Below, piece by piece: positions 22,851-36,100 of a stretch of 64,000 bases of DNA. The notes under the pieces are model-generated. The model was given only the letters and a program-made list of their open reading frames with translations, was not told the origin of the DNA and did no database searches. The translations under genes were made by a program, and so were the position numbers. Source of the stretch: Paguma larvata (Eukaryota; Chordata; Mammalia; Carnivora; Viverridae); assembly GCA_030068075.1 (NCBI GenBank), contig CM057839.1:53100960-53164959 (forward strand). The letters run 5' to 3'. The first letter of the stretch is position 1. Every line of letters starts with the position of its first letter.

Positions 22851-25439
22851 AACATTAGACTCACACAAAGGAGAGTGCATCTGCAGTCCCACAGAAAAGA
22901 GTATCTCTAGAACGGGAGGAAGAGAGAGGTTGAAATTCGAGAAAGCCAGGCTTGAGAGTACACTCTGCTGACTCAGGAACCGGCTGCATACCTTTAATTT
23001 AAGACTCCAGATAGTTTATAACCTTGAAATAGCAAGGGCTTCAAGAGAAAGTAAAGTAACAAGGCAAAAAAGTTGATATTCGAAGTTGAGTTTTAAGCCC
23101 TGACTATGCTTTTAGCAGCTGGCTAGTCTCTGCAGAAAAGGAAAATTGGGGAGCTCAGTGATTCAAGGGGTCCTAGACAGATATTATTCATTATTCTTCT
23201 TTAATTTCTTCTTTCATTTTACTGTGTTCTCTACAGTCTGAATCATCTATAATAATCAGAGAAATTCTCACATTTTTATTCTGTCCCCCACTTGGGGACA
23301 CTGTAAAGATAAAATGACACATAATATCTGGAAATGCTATGTGAGCAGAGGAGCACAAAAGCTGAATATGCCCCATCTGAATTGGGATTGGCTTTCTAGG
23401 ATGTTCTGTTGCCTTTAGTTCTCACTTTCTGGTTTTAGTAAGATAAAGTAGACCCTGAGTGTAACATCATTTTTGGGCGATATATTTTTCAACAAATATT
23501 TCCTGAGCCTACATGAGGCAGTTGGACCTGGTCTAAGTAATAGAGCTATAAGATGAAGACCTGAGCAGGTCTGCAGGGGACGCTGGTGGAGCCTGAAATC
23601 TCTGTGATTTTCAGGGCTTTCTTTAAGAAAGAACTACACCATGTTACACATAAATTGAAGTATAAAAGAGAAATTTTATTCGGAATGAGGAAAGAAATTC
23701 CAAAAAATTCCAAATTTTAAAAATCTCATTTATACCTCAAGTAACAAAAAATCCAGGGGGGAGAAAGCCAACATAGTATTTTTATTAACTAACTGCATAA
23801 CAAATTTCTCATACGCTTTCCCCTATATGTTTTGGCTGTGTACTTCTGATCATCTCTTCATGTGACAATAATTTTTATAACCATTTTTCATAGAGAGACA
23901 GAAATGTAATTCAGTCTTTCCTGTAGCATAGTTCCTTGAATTTGGTTTTTTTATTAGTGATAATTTTGACTCAGTGTGATTAAAGGCTGAATTACTCACT
24001 TATAATTTTATATATTTAAAGATTGGGAGGAAGCTTGGTACAACTCAAACCTTGTTTCATCTGCCATCATAGTACCAGTACCCAGCATGGCACACAGACT
24101 GTTCTTATAGTGATTCAGTCTCTGGCCCCTTGGTCCTGGGTGTCATGGTACAGGGTGAGTCAGCCCTGTGGGCAGTAGAAGTATTCCTGGAAACCAGTCC
24201 TACCCCAGGACAGCCAGTGCTACTTATCTCCACATGGAAGTGTTTATGAACCATATGAATATATCTGATTAAATCCGAATAAATGTCTCTCTAACTCAAC
24301 TCTCTGCCCTGAATCCCCAGATCCCCTCAGCTGCTCCAAACTACTGAATATGCAAAGTAATCAGGGTGGCAAGAGACAATTAACTTATTACAATTATAAT
24401 CGATTACATCTGCAAATTTGTAAAGATATATGTCCTCGTGAACACATGAGGCCACTGGCCTTTGCAAATCAGGTGCCCTGATGCCTAAATTTTATTAACC
24501 TCCATGTTAATCCATCCCTGAGAAGGCAGGGAGCTAACCTGAGTGGGCGAACAAAGACTTCACAGTGTTATCAGACTTGGACCTGAGTCTTGAAAGATAA
24601 GGAGACTTTTTTCAGGTCACTGGGAATGGCCAGGCCTAGTAGGAGGTGCCAGTAAAAGAGACAAAGAGGTGATGGAAACAGTGAAAGGAGGAAAATCAGG
24701 TGAGAATGGTGTCTTTGAAGAGTTTTAAAGAACATTTCAATAAGGGGTGGCTAAATGCTATATTGGGCCTGAGAAGACAAGAACACTAAGGAGTCTATTG
24801 GATTTGGCAATTAGAAGCCACATGGTGACCTTTGCTACAGCAGTCTCTATGTGGTGGGAGTCAAGGCCTGATTTCAATGGTCTGAGAAATGAATAGATAC
24901 TTAGGAAGCGGACATCTTGATTCTATTTTTTCAAGAAGTGTTCCTGTGAAGAGAAGAGGAGATAGTGTACAGTTATAAGAAAACTTAGAGATGAGGGAAT
25001 CTTCATTAGTATTATTTTTTAATTAAATAAGAGTGTGACCAAGCATGTTTAAAATGCCCTGTAAGGCATTTTTGCCTTGGTAAGTAGGGAGTATTTTCCC
25101 TGGTCTGAGCAGTGGGCATGTGGTCTTCATCTGTTCATAATTTCGCCCACCTGCTTCTCAGGACTCTCAAATTCTCTAGAATAGCTTACAAACATCAGAC
25201 AACTGAACAAGTGGGCAAGTGGGTAAGTCCTCAGAGGAGTCTCTATATGCTCACCTCAATATTCCAGGTGGCAATACCTGCCACACCTCAGCCCTGCATG
25301 AATCAAAGGTACTGCTGTTTATATTCTATTCTCTTCCACTCTCCCATTGTCCTATCTTGCCCCTTGACCCACTCCACTGTCTCTGTCTGTCCCTCTAAAC
25401 CCCTTCTTTTCATGATATGAAACATTTCCTATGCCATTA
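22851..25439. other. Mostly unique, with faint old repeats
   Basis: A possible antisense L2 3' end at 23478-23565 (TTTTCAACAAATATTTCCTG). The purine-rich segment 24520-24900 has the feel of an old interspersed repeat but I could not assign it. No exon recognised. Confidence 0.4.
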
Positions 25440-25740
25440 CTATTCTTCAAAGATAGAGCTTTGAAATGGCTGCATAGTATTCTGTAACATGGATTAACCG
25501 TTACTTATCCTAAATATCTTATTGGCTAATCAGATTGTTTGATGTGCTTTTCCTAATTGCAATCAGTAGGTGATTGTTCAGGTATCTAAATTTCTGTGAA
25601 CAGTAGTTGCTTATTTCTTGAGGATAAATTTCAGAAAATTTCAAGAAATGGAATCACTTATACAAAGATATGAATGTTTTTGTGGCTTTTGATACATATT
25701 GCCAAAATACTTTCCTGGTTTCTCAAATATTTGATGATAG
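25440..25740 (-). mobile_element. Old L1 (L1M) ORF2 3' region, degraded
   Basis: Antisense L1 blocks: GGCTGCATAGTATTCTGTAA, TGAGGATAAATTTCAGAAAA, AATGGAATCACTTATAC and GATACATATTGCCAAAATAC. These match the complement of the late ORF2 region in ancient L1s. No usable reading frame. Confidence 0.65.
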
Positions 25741-28700
25741 AGAAACCCTGAGAGACCATAAGCATTTGCATTTAGTGAAACACATTTGAATAACACGATA
25801 ACATGGAAAACCTGAAGCAGTCATGTGACACATTTGGGTAAAAACTGGAGTTTTGATTGTTTTTGCCCGTATTTTGAATTTACTCAGTAACAGAGAACTG
25901 ACTTCCATATTTTCCACTTATTGTAAAGATTGTTAAGATTAAATTAAATTGCTTCAGACTTGCAGTTGGATTTCTCTGGTTCCCAGACTGTGGTTGCTGC
26001 CCTGACTGGTCAGCCCAGGGTGAAAAACACTTCCTGGCAGTCAGCAGACACATTATGCTGGGATCTGGAAACATGAGCAGCAACAAGAGGAAGGCTTTGT
26101 CCATGAAATAAACAAACTGGGATGGTAGATTCATAAGGGGCAACCAGCCCAGAACAATAAGCCTAACCTCAGGGAGAGGCTAAAAGACCTACCTCCTGCC
26201 TAGCCCCCCAGGAGATCCTGAATCCTGACCCCTTCCTGGTCATTCCCTTATCCCCGAGTTCTAGGATGTTGCCGAATAGCCTGAGGACAAATGAGGTGCT
26301 AAAAACAGAAATAGAAAGTTTTATCATAGAAAGTTTTGCCAAATTTCTGGGAATTTGTAAGAAGCCTGGGCCACAGAAAGCCTGGGTGATCTGTGAATAT
26401 AAATACATCACTAAGGGAAATCCAGCTTTATATTTTTTAACAAAAGCCTCTTTTAAAAGTGTCTGGGTTTTCAAAATGCTACCTTTTCTGAATTACACTT
26501 ACATAGTGACATCAAATAAGAAGGTTCTTTGATAAAATCCTGCCTATTTCTGGAAGAGTGGAGATGAGAAAGATGTGGGTGGGAGCCATATTTGGTCACA
26601 GCTTCTTAGCTACTGAACTTTGATCATTCGGGGGAGAAGGGGCAAGACCTTTATGCTACCAATTCATGGCCTCAGACTGAAACTTGCTAATAAGTCATGT
26701 CTCGTCTACTTCATTAATGATCAGCAAAATGACTGGAACTCTGGCCAAAAGGCCCAACCATCAGCACAGAGTGTTAAATAACAGCTGACATTGTCAACTA
26801 TAAATAGTACTTTGGATTTTAATGAATGACTCAGACTAGATTTCCTATGCTTTCTCAGATAATACTGTACATGGGAGGGGTCTTTTAAAATGTTTTTCTT
26901 TTATGTGAAAGAAGGGTTTTATTGCAACCATCTGGGCAGTGAACTCAGCTCTGTGGGAATTGGGTGTACCCATACTTCCACCTCCAAGGCCCTGGAGCCA
27001 CTTGGCCCTGTTGGCCTCCTGAGCACATCTGCGCACTTGACTCTCTGATCCGGGTCACCAAAGAACAAGAGGATAGTTTGGGAAGTTATGTTAGTTTTAT
27101 ATCATTTCCAGAAACTTCTCCCTTTTTACTCTTCCCATAATTCTCCTCCTTCATAAGCTGGGACCAGTTACAGGCTCACTAGTCAATGATGAATGACACA
27201 AACTAATCAACCCAAGATACACCTTGGCAGAGATGATGAACAGAGGAACCAAATGGATTTTTTTATAGAATATGTCATATACATGATGAATTTATGCATA
27301 TGTTGGCCAAACCAACTAGATATTTTTCATAAAGTCTACAATAAAACATACATTTGTTGTTCATTGGAGTAGAATGTTTTTTCATTTAATCTATTAATTA
27401 ATATCAGTTACTCAGATTGCTTGATGTTCTTTTCCTAATTTCAGTCAGTATTACTATATGTCAGGCCAATGGAGAATGTTTAAGCTATGCAATCTCAAGG
27501 TTTTTGCCACTATCAGACATTTACCCCTCGAGTTTCCCTTTTATGTGCAAGCTTCTCCTCCCCTGAGATATTTTCCCACCCCACAGCCAATCACCAGATC
27601 CCATTATACTAAGGAAAGATATTATCTGTCTGTACTCCTTGCCTGGTTGTTGGTGTCTTAGGTACCTCTTACCTATGAGAGCAGAGAAGGGAGCCTGAGA
27701 AAATTATGTGAGCCAGCTTTTGAGATGGATTGCAGGCCAACAATGCCTGTTTTGAACCCAACTACCAGTTCCAAGTGGCATGGCACAGGAAAGGGATACC
27801 ACACTGAGAAATCTACTGGAGTAGACACAGTAGAATGATTTGTGATGAGGTTCACAGTTTAGACCATGAGGCTTCAAGAACACAACAGCTTTGCAGCAGT
27901 GTCATAGGCCTCAGGCACAGGTGTGGGATGGGGCATATAAGGAGTGGACACAAAGCATACACAGCTGTTGAAGGCACTACAATTTAGAATCAAAGCCTCT
28001 AACATTTTACTAAGAGTTTCCAACCTATATATACCCCAGTGTAAATAAATTGGACTCTTCACACAGATGTGCAAGGAGTGTAGTACGCCTGCAGACTTTA
28101 GGGTGCACTCGTAGCATCAATAATTCCACCTATTCCTGGTTTACCATTAGGCTGAGGTCAGACAGGCCAGTGAGCTATGAGAAGACTTTGTGAGGCCCAG
28201 AGATCCTTTGTCTGGTGACTGGGAGCTCCATAGGAATGGAACAAACCCCTCTGGCCTTACATCTTTCCAAACCTTGTTCTCTGCTCTCACTCTCACCTAG
28301 GACATTTATCACCAGACTATTCTAGCTCCTGAGCTCCAACGTGAAGACTTAGAGAAATCCCTCAGACATGTCTGCTGATTGGCCTGTCGCTGCAAATGAG
28401 GCTGTTGCTTGCCTGTTAGAGTCGGGGTTACTCTTGCCCTGCCTACCCATACCAGCCCCCGCATGAAGACCCTACTGCTGACACCACCTTGTTCAATGTC
28501 ATTTGTGAATCTCTGCCAACATTACAGAGCTAGAGCTTGAGCCATGTGTAGCGAGCACAGCCTCTCCCTGGAGGCTGCCCCCTCCTCCCTAAAGTGAGAA
28601 GAGTGGACAGTTATGCACACAGGAATGGAGAACATATTATGTGCCCAGGAAGGACACATCCCTAAGAAGGAGAAATGGCACCCGCTTATTACACGGAAAC

Positions 28701-29944
28701 AGCTGTGTTTTCAACTATCTTTCTCCATCTGAATAAAGGCAGGCATAAGGGTTTCTCAGGTAAGAGAGAGGAGAGAGAAGGAGTCAGGGAGAGAATGGTG
28801 CAGCAAGCAGGGCAGGGGATAACCCTTGTTATCTTGTTATTGCAGAAGTGTCATAGAAAATGATAATGCCTAGGAAAATGTAAATAAGGCAGCTTGTACC
28901 TCATGGCTCAAGGCAGGAATAGGGTGAATGATGGGGTTCTTGTTTAAAAACTGATGGGTGGTGGGTTACAAGCTTGTAAGTTATGCAATCTTTCAACAGG
29001 CTGGAGGGTGGATAGGTTACTTCCGGGGATTTTACTCATTCCTTGAACTATTTTCTTAGTGGATCTGTGATAAACTGCTGAATTATAGTGCCAGGCAGAA
29101 GCTGCAAATCAGCCTAAGTAATGATAAATGAACATGAGGGAAGACACAGCAAAGGGCAGAATGTGAATGTTCTGGCACCAAAAGTAGAGCTTGCAACCCA
29201 GATCCTATTATTCTGTCAGTTTTTACAAATCTGTGGCTACCTTGTGTGATTGGCACCTTGGTATCTCCCTTAATTATAAGCTTTCAAGTGATTCTAATCA
29301 TTTAAAGTAAAAAATCAATTCCTAATTTGTTAAACTCATTATGAATATATTGGTAAACAGAGTTCTACCTAGGCACATATGACAATATTATCAAAGTCTA
29401 AAAGTGACTTGGGGAATTAAGATTATGGTTAATTAATTAAGTTAAGGTATGGTTCTCTTGGATATATGATCCCCACATGAAGTTTCCTTGCTTGAAGATA
29501 GATTTAAGAGCACTTAGAAACTGATTAGATAAGAAGGAGATGGTAACTATGAGATTTTAAAAATAAATGGCCAATGAAATGGTTTTTGTTAATAGAAATA
29601 GAAAAGACCCCAGGAATTACAGGCTTGAGAGAAAGCCGATTTATTACATATCGAGTGTGAGATATTGGTAAGACACCAAATTAGAAAGAGTACCTTGGAA
29701 GTAGGTGTAACCTAGAGAAAATTTTGGGAATTAGTCAGATGACAGAAGCATAGAAAGAAGATGCAATAAAAAAGAAAGAGAAGGTGAGGGAACAGAGATG
29801 GATGAGAAAAGAGCATCTGGAAAACCCAACTCTATGGGGATCAGCTGAAGAAAAAGACCCTAGAAGGGGAAGCAAAGGAAGAAAGTGAAGAGAGAACCAG
29901 CAGAGCACATTTATGGAGGCCAAAGGGGGAATGTCGTAACAGGC
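25741..29944. other. Mostly unique sequence, no gene seen
   Basis: Frames reach only 101 codons (26169-26474, minus) and lack domains. A 39-bp block at 27412-27450 repeats 25530-25568 with four differences. A TATA-like GGGCATATAAGGAG at 27930-27945 has no surrounding promoter evidence. The purine-rich stretch 29600-29930 was not assigned. Confidence 0.5.
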
Positions 29945-30475
29945 TTACAAGCCCAAGATGGCTGAAGGTCTGTTAGCTCTCTGACTTCATTCCCTAGGAC
30001 CCTCCCCTCAGCTCTTTCCAGTGCACTGGCCTCCTTGTCAGTCCTTGAACACTCTGACATCTCTCACCTTAGGGCGTTAGGGCTGGCTATCCCCTCTGCC
30101 TGGAACACACTCCCTGAGATGTCCACATGTCCTCTCTCACCTCCTTCAAGTCTGCTAAACTGCCGCCTTCTCAGGTTCTTAGACTACTCCTTGAATACTG
30201 AAACCTCCCAATAGTCACCTCCCTGACTGCCTTGCCCTGCTTTATCTTTCCTTTTTATCTTTAAGACTGGTTGATATAACAAATAATTTACTTACTAATT
30301 TGTCTATATAATAATTTGTTATTTATATTTTTGATGCCTGTCCCCAGAGTCTAATAAAACATAACCTCCAGAAGAGCAGGAATCTTTGTTTTATTAACCT
30401 ATCCTAAGTGTCTAGAACAGTGCTTTGTATAGAGAAATACTCAGTGACTATTTGTTGAATGAAACAATGAACAGT
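29945..30475 (+). mobile_element. L2 3' end
   Basis: Typical L2 order: GCCTGGAACACACTCCCTGA, CACCTCCTTCAAGTCTGCT, then AGAAGAGCAGGAATCTTTGT, TAGAACAGTGCTTTGTATAG and the terminal ACTATTTGTTGAATGAA. A well preserved example of this ancient LINE tail. Confidence 0.85.
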
Positions 30476-31857
30476 GTTGGACAGTGCCGGAAAGTCAAGG
30501 ACAATGGGACAAAGAGAATGGGCCAGGTCACTAGATTGATGTCTTTGGAAGTCCTCAGCAGTCCTAGTGAGAGTAGTTTTGAGAGAGTAGTTGGGGGCTG
30601 GATAAGTGGGACAGGGTAGTAGAAGTGGAAGAAGCAAGATTCAGAGAGTAAATTAATATACAGTCATAATATTTAAAACTTCAGAACTGTAAGTAACTAT
30701 CAGCTCTTGACGGTGGTATTAAAAGACAAATTTAAGGCACACATTTGGTTGGAAATCACAATGAGCTGGCCCATGTTTATTTGCAATTTAGAGGGCAGGA
30801 TGTGACCTGCAGTTTAGCCAAGTCCATGCGATAATGAGCTATTCTATAAGGGAGGTACACAGAAGGTTCAAGTACAATCTATTTTAAGACAATCTAATTT
30901 TTGCAAAATCCAAATCTATATGTCACATGTGTTAAGGGTGATAGATTTCAGACAGAGATAAGAGAGGAACCGGAAGCAGGAAATGGGGAATGCAGCTAGG
31001 GCTGGACACAAAGCACAGGAAGAAGACTGTAGGAAGAAGACACCCCCTGCTGAGGGAAGGCGACAGTCTGGGCCTGCCCCAGAGAAAACAACTCTGTCCA
31101 AGGGGCCAGAGGGAAGCAGAAAGCACAGGGAGGAGGCCGTTCTTGGAACTTAGGACAGCCAGAGGAGAACAACAAGCTCAATTATAGAAAGATCTGCTGG
31201 AGGAGGGAGTAATTGGAATTCGAGACAGTGAATAAGCCAGAAATCAAGGAGTCAAAGAGGATAGGGAAAGAGAATACCCTGAGGGCAGCCAAAGGAGGAG
31301 TTAGAGCCATTTCAAGAACACGCTCTAAGAATAGGAGAATATGCAAGGCCATGGGGAAAGCCGAGAGAGGAACTGGAGAAACAAAACAAAACAAAACAAA
31401 AATAAATAAAAGGACGGGAGTGAAAAATCTAAGTAAATTTATATGAGAAACTGGAAACTGTTGAAGTGTGTGTGGAATTTGTTTGATGATGGGTCATTAA
31501 TTCAATCTGGTGTGTTAATACATTTGCATATGTAACGTATAAATACCTTGGGAAGGTCAAATCGAAGGAGGTGGCACCTAGGAAGGGGAAAAGGATGCCT
31601 GAGTTAGTGTTTGACCGTAGACGACCTGGAAAGTAGGCTCACCATTATCTGGTGAACATTGGAGCCTTTGGGGAAAATTTTACAACACTTTTCCTATCTG
31701 GGATATAAAGCCTGAATACCGGGGCTAAACCAGCTTACTGCTTGTCTTGGTGAAAAACTCTCTTTTGATTGACGTCAAGAGTAGGTAGCAATTATGGGGA
31801 TGGCCCCCCTGTGTGTTAGGCCTTGGCAGAGGGCTTTTATTAACAACCACACGAGAG
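30476..31857. other. Unique sequence, purine-rich in part
   Basis: The segment 30960-31400 is G/A-rich on the plus strand and produces overlapping short frames on both strands, none of them convincing. An (AAAAC)n run at 31380-31400 ends it. No exon recognised. Confidence 0.5.
31380..31411. repeat. (AAAAC)n short repeat
   Basis: Four AAAAC units followed by AAAATAAATAAAAG. It could be the decayed tail of a retroposon, but I see no body upstream that I can name. Confidence 0.85.
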
Positions 31858-31917
31858 CAATAGTTAACATTTATAATGGGTTCCATGCCATGCACTGTGC
31901 TAAACTCTTTATAGATA
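31858..31917 (-). mobile_element. MIR, left part (split by Tigger)
   Basis: GTTAACATTTATAATGGGTT ... GCACTGTGCTAAACTCTTTA is the complement of the MIR 3' end (family order: TAACATTTATTGAGCGC ... GTGCTAAGCGCTTTAC). It stops abruptly at the Tigger end and resumes after 32541. Confidence 0.78.
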
Positions 31918-32541
31918 GTAGATCCTCATTATTTGCAGATTTCATATTTGCCTACTCACTAAAATTTATTTGTGACTCCAAAATCAATACTGTCAGGCTT
32001 TTGTAATCATTCGTGGACAAGTGCAGAAAAAAATTTGAGGCCCCTGACATGCATGTGTTTTCCTAGCTGAGGTCAAATAGGGTAAAGCTGTCATACTATA
32101 AGCAAGTGTCCTTTTGCTGTCTATCTAGTTCCACGTTTTCACCTTTTTTGTGTATGCTTTTTGTTGGTGATTTTGCTGTTTGAAATAGTCCTCCCAAGTG
32201 TAATGCTGAAGCACTGTCTAGTGTCCCTTTGCACGAGAAGGCTGTGATCTGCCTTAAGGAAAAATAGATATGTTTGATAAGCTTCATTCAGGCATGAGTT
32301 ATAGTGCTGTTGGCCATGAGCTCAATGTTAAGGAATCAATAATTATATGAATTAAGGTGTCTTTAAACAGAAATGCACACAAACAAGGTTATGAATTGTT
32401 TAGTTGACAGAAATGTGACCAGAGGCTCACAGGAACGTAATTCTGTATATTCCCAAGGAGCAGTGGCTCAGGATTTGCTGCTTAAATGTTTGTGGGTGAC
32501 TTTATAGAAGAGAACTACCACAAATAATAGGAATTGATTGG
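31918..32541 (+). mobile_element. Tigger-family (Tc1/mariner) DNA transposon, internally deleted
   Basis: The left end GTAGATCCTCATTATTTGCA and right end ACAAATAATAGGAATTGATT form diverged terminal inverted repeats. Between them lies a relic of the pogo/Tigger transposase N-terminus: KCNAEALSSVP near 32193-32227, then a stop and frameshift, then DKLHSGMSYSAVG near 32276-32314, a CENP-B/pogo-like helix-turn-helix region. At about 620 bp it lacks the catalytic DDE domain, so it is dead and non-autonomous. Confidence 0.85.
32190..32345 (+). pseudogene. Tigger transposase N-terminal relic
   Basis: Two frames joined by a frameshift around the stop at 32266-32270 carry recognisable transposase residues (EALSSVP ... 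KAVICL, then DKLHSGMSYSAVG). By family knowledge this is the DNA-binding end of the protein. The catalytic part is absent. It cannot encode a functional enzyme. Confidence 0.75.
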
Positions 32542-32735
32542 ACGTTACTTTACTTATAGTCATAGTTCCAGAAACCAATGCTATAAAGATCACATTTTAT
32601 AAAAATTCAGGCCAAGATGAATTTTAGTCTCAGAAAGGTTAAATACTGTGTTCAAAGCCATGATACCGGCAAGGAAGTGGAACCCAACTCTGACTCCATC
32701 TCCAGCTCATGGAGATTGTGCTACTCTGCTGTGAA
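32542..32735 (-). mobile_element. MIR, right part (split by Tigger)
   Basis: CATTTTATAAAAATTCAGGC, CTCAGAAAGGTTAAATACTG and AAGTGGAACCCAACTCTGAC are the complement of the MIR core and head. It continues the fragment ending at 31917, so the two were one element before the Tigger insertion. Confidence 0.75.
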
Positions 32736-32984
32736 GGTGGAGGTGGAGGAAAGTGGTGGATTCTATATAAGACAGGGAGGATTTTATCCACGAAAAAACA
32801 TAAACCAACCCCAGGAGTCTCATAGAAATTGTTTAATGGAAATTTAAAGTAGAACTGGAATTTGTGAAATCCCAAGTAGATAAAGAACAAGGAAATTATT
32901 ATTTGTTATTGTTACTCTGACCTTAGTTTGTATTCCTGAATGTTTTGGCCTAGGGAAACTTGGGGCTACACTTTGAAGAGGGTG

Positions 32985-33155
32985 AAGTGCTACAGAAGTA
33001 CGTGGTATGCTAGGAAAACACTGAGCTGGAAGCAGGAAGTTCTAGTCCTGGTCCTAATGCTGCCAGGAACTTGTCAGACTTCAAGAAAGTCCTCTTTATA
33101 GCCCAATACCTTTGCTGCTCCACCAGCAAAATGAAAATGTTGGTGGATTATTCCT
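32985..33155 (+). mobile_element. MIR
   Basis: GAGCTGGAAGCAGGAAGTTC, TAGTCCTGGTCCTAATGC and CAGCAAAATGAAAATGTTGG follow the MIR order. Moderately diverged. Confidence 0.65.
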
Positions 33156-36100
33156 CCTCCTCTTACTTTTCATGACATGAAAACTATATAGCCCTGGATG
33201 GCTTTTAACTAGATGACTGTAAGTCTTAATCTTGCCTAGAATAGGCTTGGTTTATACCTTTTGTCCTGGTATATTATTAATAGCATTTTTTACCCTCCAA
33301 AGTGTTTCAGTTTGGACAATAAATTATACAATTGTCTTGTGCTTAACCAGTATTTATTCCTTGCGCTGTCTTGGCTGATCAGATGCAAGAAAGTCCCTGC
33401 CCTTGTCTTAATGGAGACCATCTAGGGCTACTTTGTCCAGACACAATGGGTTCTTAGTGCCAGATTATTGACTTACTAGGCGCCCACCTGCTGCCAGGTT
33501 CCCAGTCCATCTAACTTGGCTCTTGCCTCACACCCTGGGTCTTTAATATGAAATGTCATGCTGCCTAAGCCAGGAAAAATTTTGTTTTGCATTTTGAAAC
33601 CCCCCTCCCCAAATAATATCAGCTGAACTGTGAAAAAGAAGTCTTTAATATAGAGAAAAAGGTAGTTTGATATAGTACTACCAATTCAAGGCCATAGAAT
33701 GTCACAAAACAGGCAGTCACTCCTTGTCATATTAGATTTGATGACTTTTTAAAAAAATCAAGTTACTTATAAGTATAGTATAATTATATCAATGTTGATT
33801 GAATATAAAACAAATTCATAAAAAATTATAGAACTTAAAAAGCTAGATTGAGAAGTAAAAGGTTGAAACAAAAACTTCTGAAAGTCTTTTGAGTCTTTCT
33901 AAATGTACCATTTCATCTTCTTGTTATAAGAAAGTTACATGAATCACAATACAAAAATAAATCCTCACTTTTAAACATTACATTCTTCTTTACCTTTGTA
34001 GAAATAATGCATAAAAAATAAAATAAAAGAGTTATACCTTGTTTGTATTCTTTTTAGTGGGTTAAAATGTATTATATAATTTTATTATATACACTATTAG
34101 TTTGCTTAGCAAGGCATTTCTTCCCACATAGTGAAATACAAATTTTAGCACAGGCCAGATTAAATAATGATAAATAACCCTAAACTTTCTGAATGTAGTT
34201 TGGAAAATTATATGATCAATTAGTCTAATTCTTTAATCTGTTTCTGGTTCAAACTCTCCTTTTCTGAATTTCTGAGTAACTTTCATCTATTCAACCCGGG
34301 AAGTGGAGTATATTAATGATTAAACAAATATCACCAAACTCGCATCCTAATAGAAATACTGTGTTTTCATGCTGCTAACAGGTTAGAAATAAACAATTTC
34401 TCAGTGGCAATTGCTTACTTTCCGGAAAGACCTATAGTTCAGAAAGAAGCATGGGAGAGAACTTGAAACTGGTTGCAAACCCAACCCACTAATGGTGGCT
34501 GCTATTAAAACCTTTTGGGACACTGTCAAGATGGATTACTGCCTAAAAGATTGTATTCCTTGGAACTTGCCAGCCAGACACTTATAGAGAAGACTGTGTC
34601 CTTGATGTTCTGAAACAAAGATGTCAAAGTAGCTCCATGCCCGCCACAGTGCTCCGTGGGCAGGAAATGGCCTGAGGGAGGCCCAAGGCCTGGCAGGGGC
34701 TCTGCTGGTCTACGCCCTTAAAAGGAAGAAACCACCAGTAGCTTTTATCAGGTTCAGTTCAGGGTTTAAAATATCATTTCCCTGTCTTTGCCCAAAAGGG
34801 GCAATCTGATCTTGTGAGCAAACAGTGAAAGGCATTTTGTATTTAAACACACACACACACACACACACACACCAGTTTGTTGTTGGTTTCAGTATTACTG
34901 TTTCACAATTGTCTTCATTTGAAATGCTAAATGCTGTTAGGACATTTTATTTTGTTTCTGAGACATGTATTAAGTAAAATTATTTTATGATATTGGGCAT
35001 TTATGCTTGATTTGTTTTCTGTTAATAATCCCATTTGATTATGAAAAACATAAGAAAACAAATGATGTCTCTTTGCCTGGTGTCTGGCAAAAGATATATA
35101 ACTTTTAAATGTTGGCCAAAGGAAAAGGGGGGAGTGTAGTTGCTATTTGCTGAGCCTGGAACTATGTAATTTGCTATAAGTTTGCCGAACCCATTGGTAC
35201 TACTCCCTACTTGCTACCTATTCTCCTTTCCAGCCATTTTCTTTTTCTTTGAAAATTTCACCAACCTGTACCTCATTTTGGGCATGACGATGTGCATAGT
35301 TTCATCTTTCTCTTTTACTGAACATTTGGGGTAAAATAAAAGTTATATGGTGACCCAGTTCACATCTCGAACCATTGGCAAAGATTGACCAATGCAAGCC
35401 CAGAGATACAGACCACATTTAAGACTCAGACACAAAATCAAGGTAGGGGAAAATCCAGACTCAGAATCAAGAAGACCACCCACAACTTTGATGTGATGAT
35501 GCCTGTTGTGAATTACAGCCCACAGACTCTGCTCTAGGGCCAGGGATGTTTTTATTATCCTGAATTGGATTTTCTGCTATGAGCAGGTGTCTTTGGGCCC
35601 ACCTCAGGTGAGCGTTCCTGGTAGGGATAGGGGGCCACAGGTATTCTCTACCACTGGCTGGAGTAGAACAGGTGCGAGGAATCTTTAAGAGTTTTTGCTC
35701 TCCTAACTTTTATTTTCTTATGGTTAGAAACATGTAAGTAATTCTGTTTAATGGAAATCAGGAAAGGAAAAAAGGTGACTATGAAGCGTGTGGACCGTAA
35801 TACTCACATAAACGTGAGAGGATGTTGGGAACTGAGAACACCCTATACAAGGGAAAAATAGAAGCCGAAAGAAAAGGGAATGTAGTTGCTATTTGCTGAT
35901 AGAGCCCAATGTATTTAAAGTAACAAAAATAAGAAGAGTGTCCTTTTGGAATCATAAAATTGACAGATTAATCAAAACTTGGATTCTGTGCTCACTGTAA
36001 GATGTCATTAAATGGGGCGGGGAATGGGGAGAGAATTCACCAAATGAGTTTAGGGAGTGGACAAGATAATTTTCCTAAGGGAAGGAAATTATCCAGGTGA

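Noticed and set aside
27930..27945. TATA-like GGGCATATAAGGAG as a promoter
   Set aside because: No transcription start context, CpG island or downstream exon. TATA-like words are common by chance.
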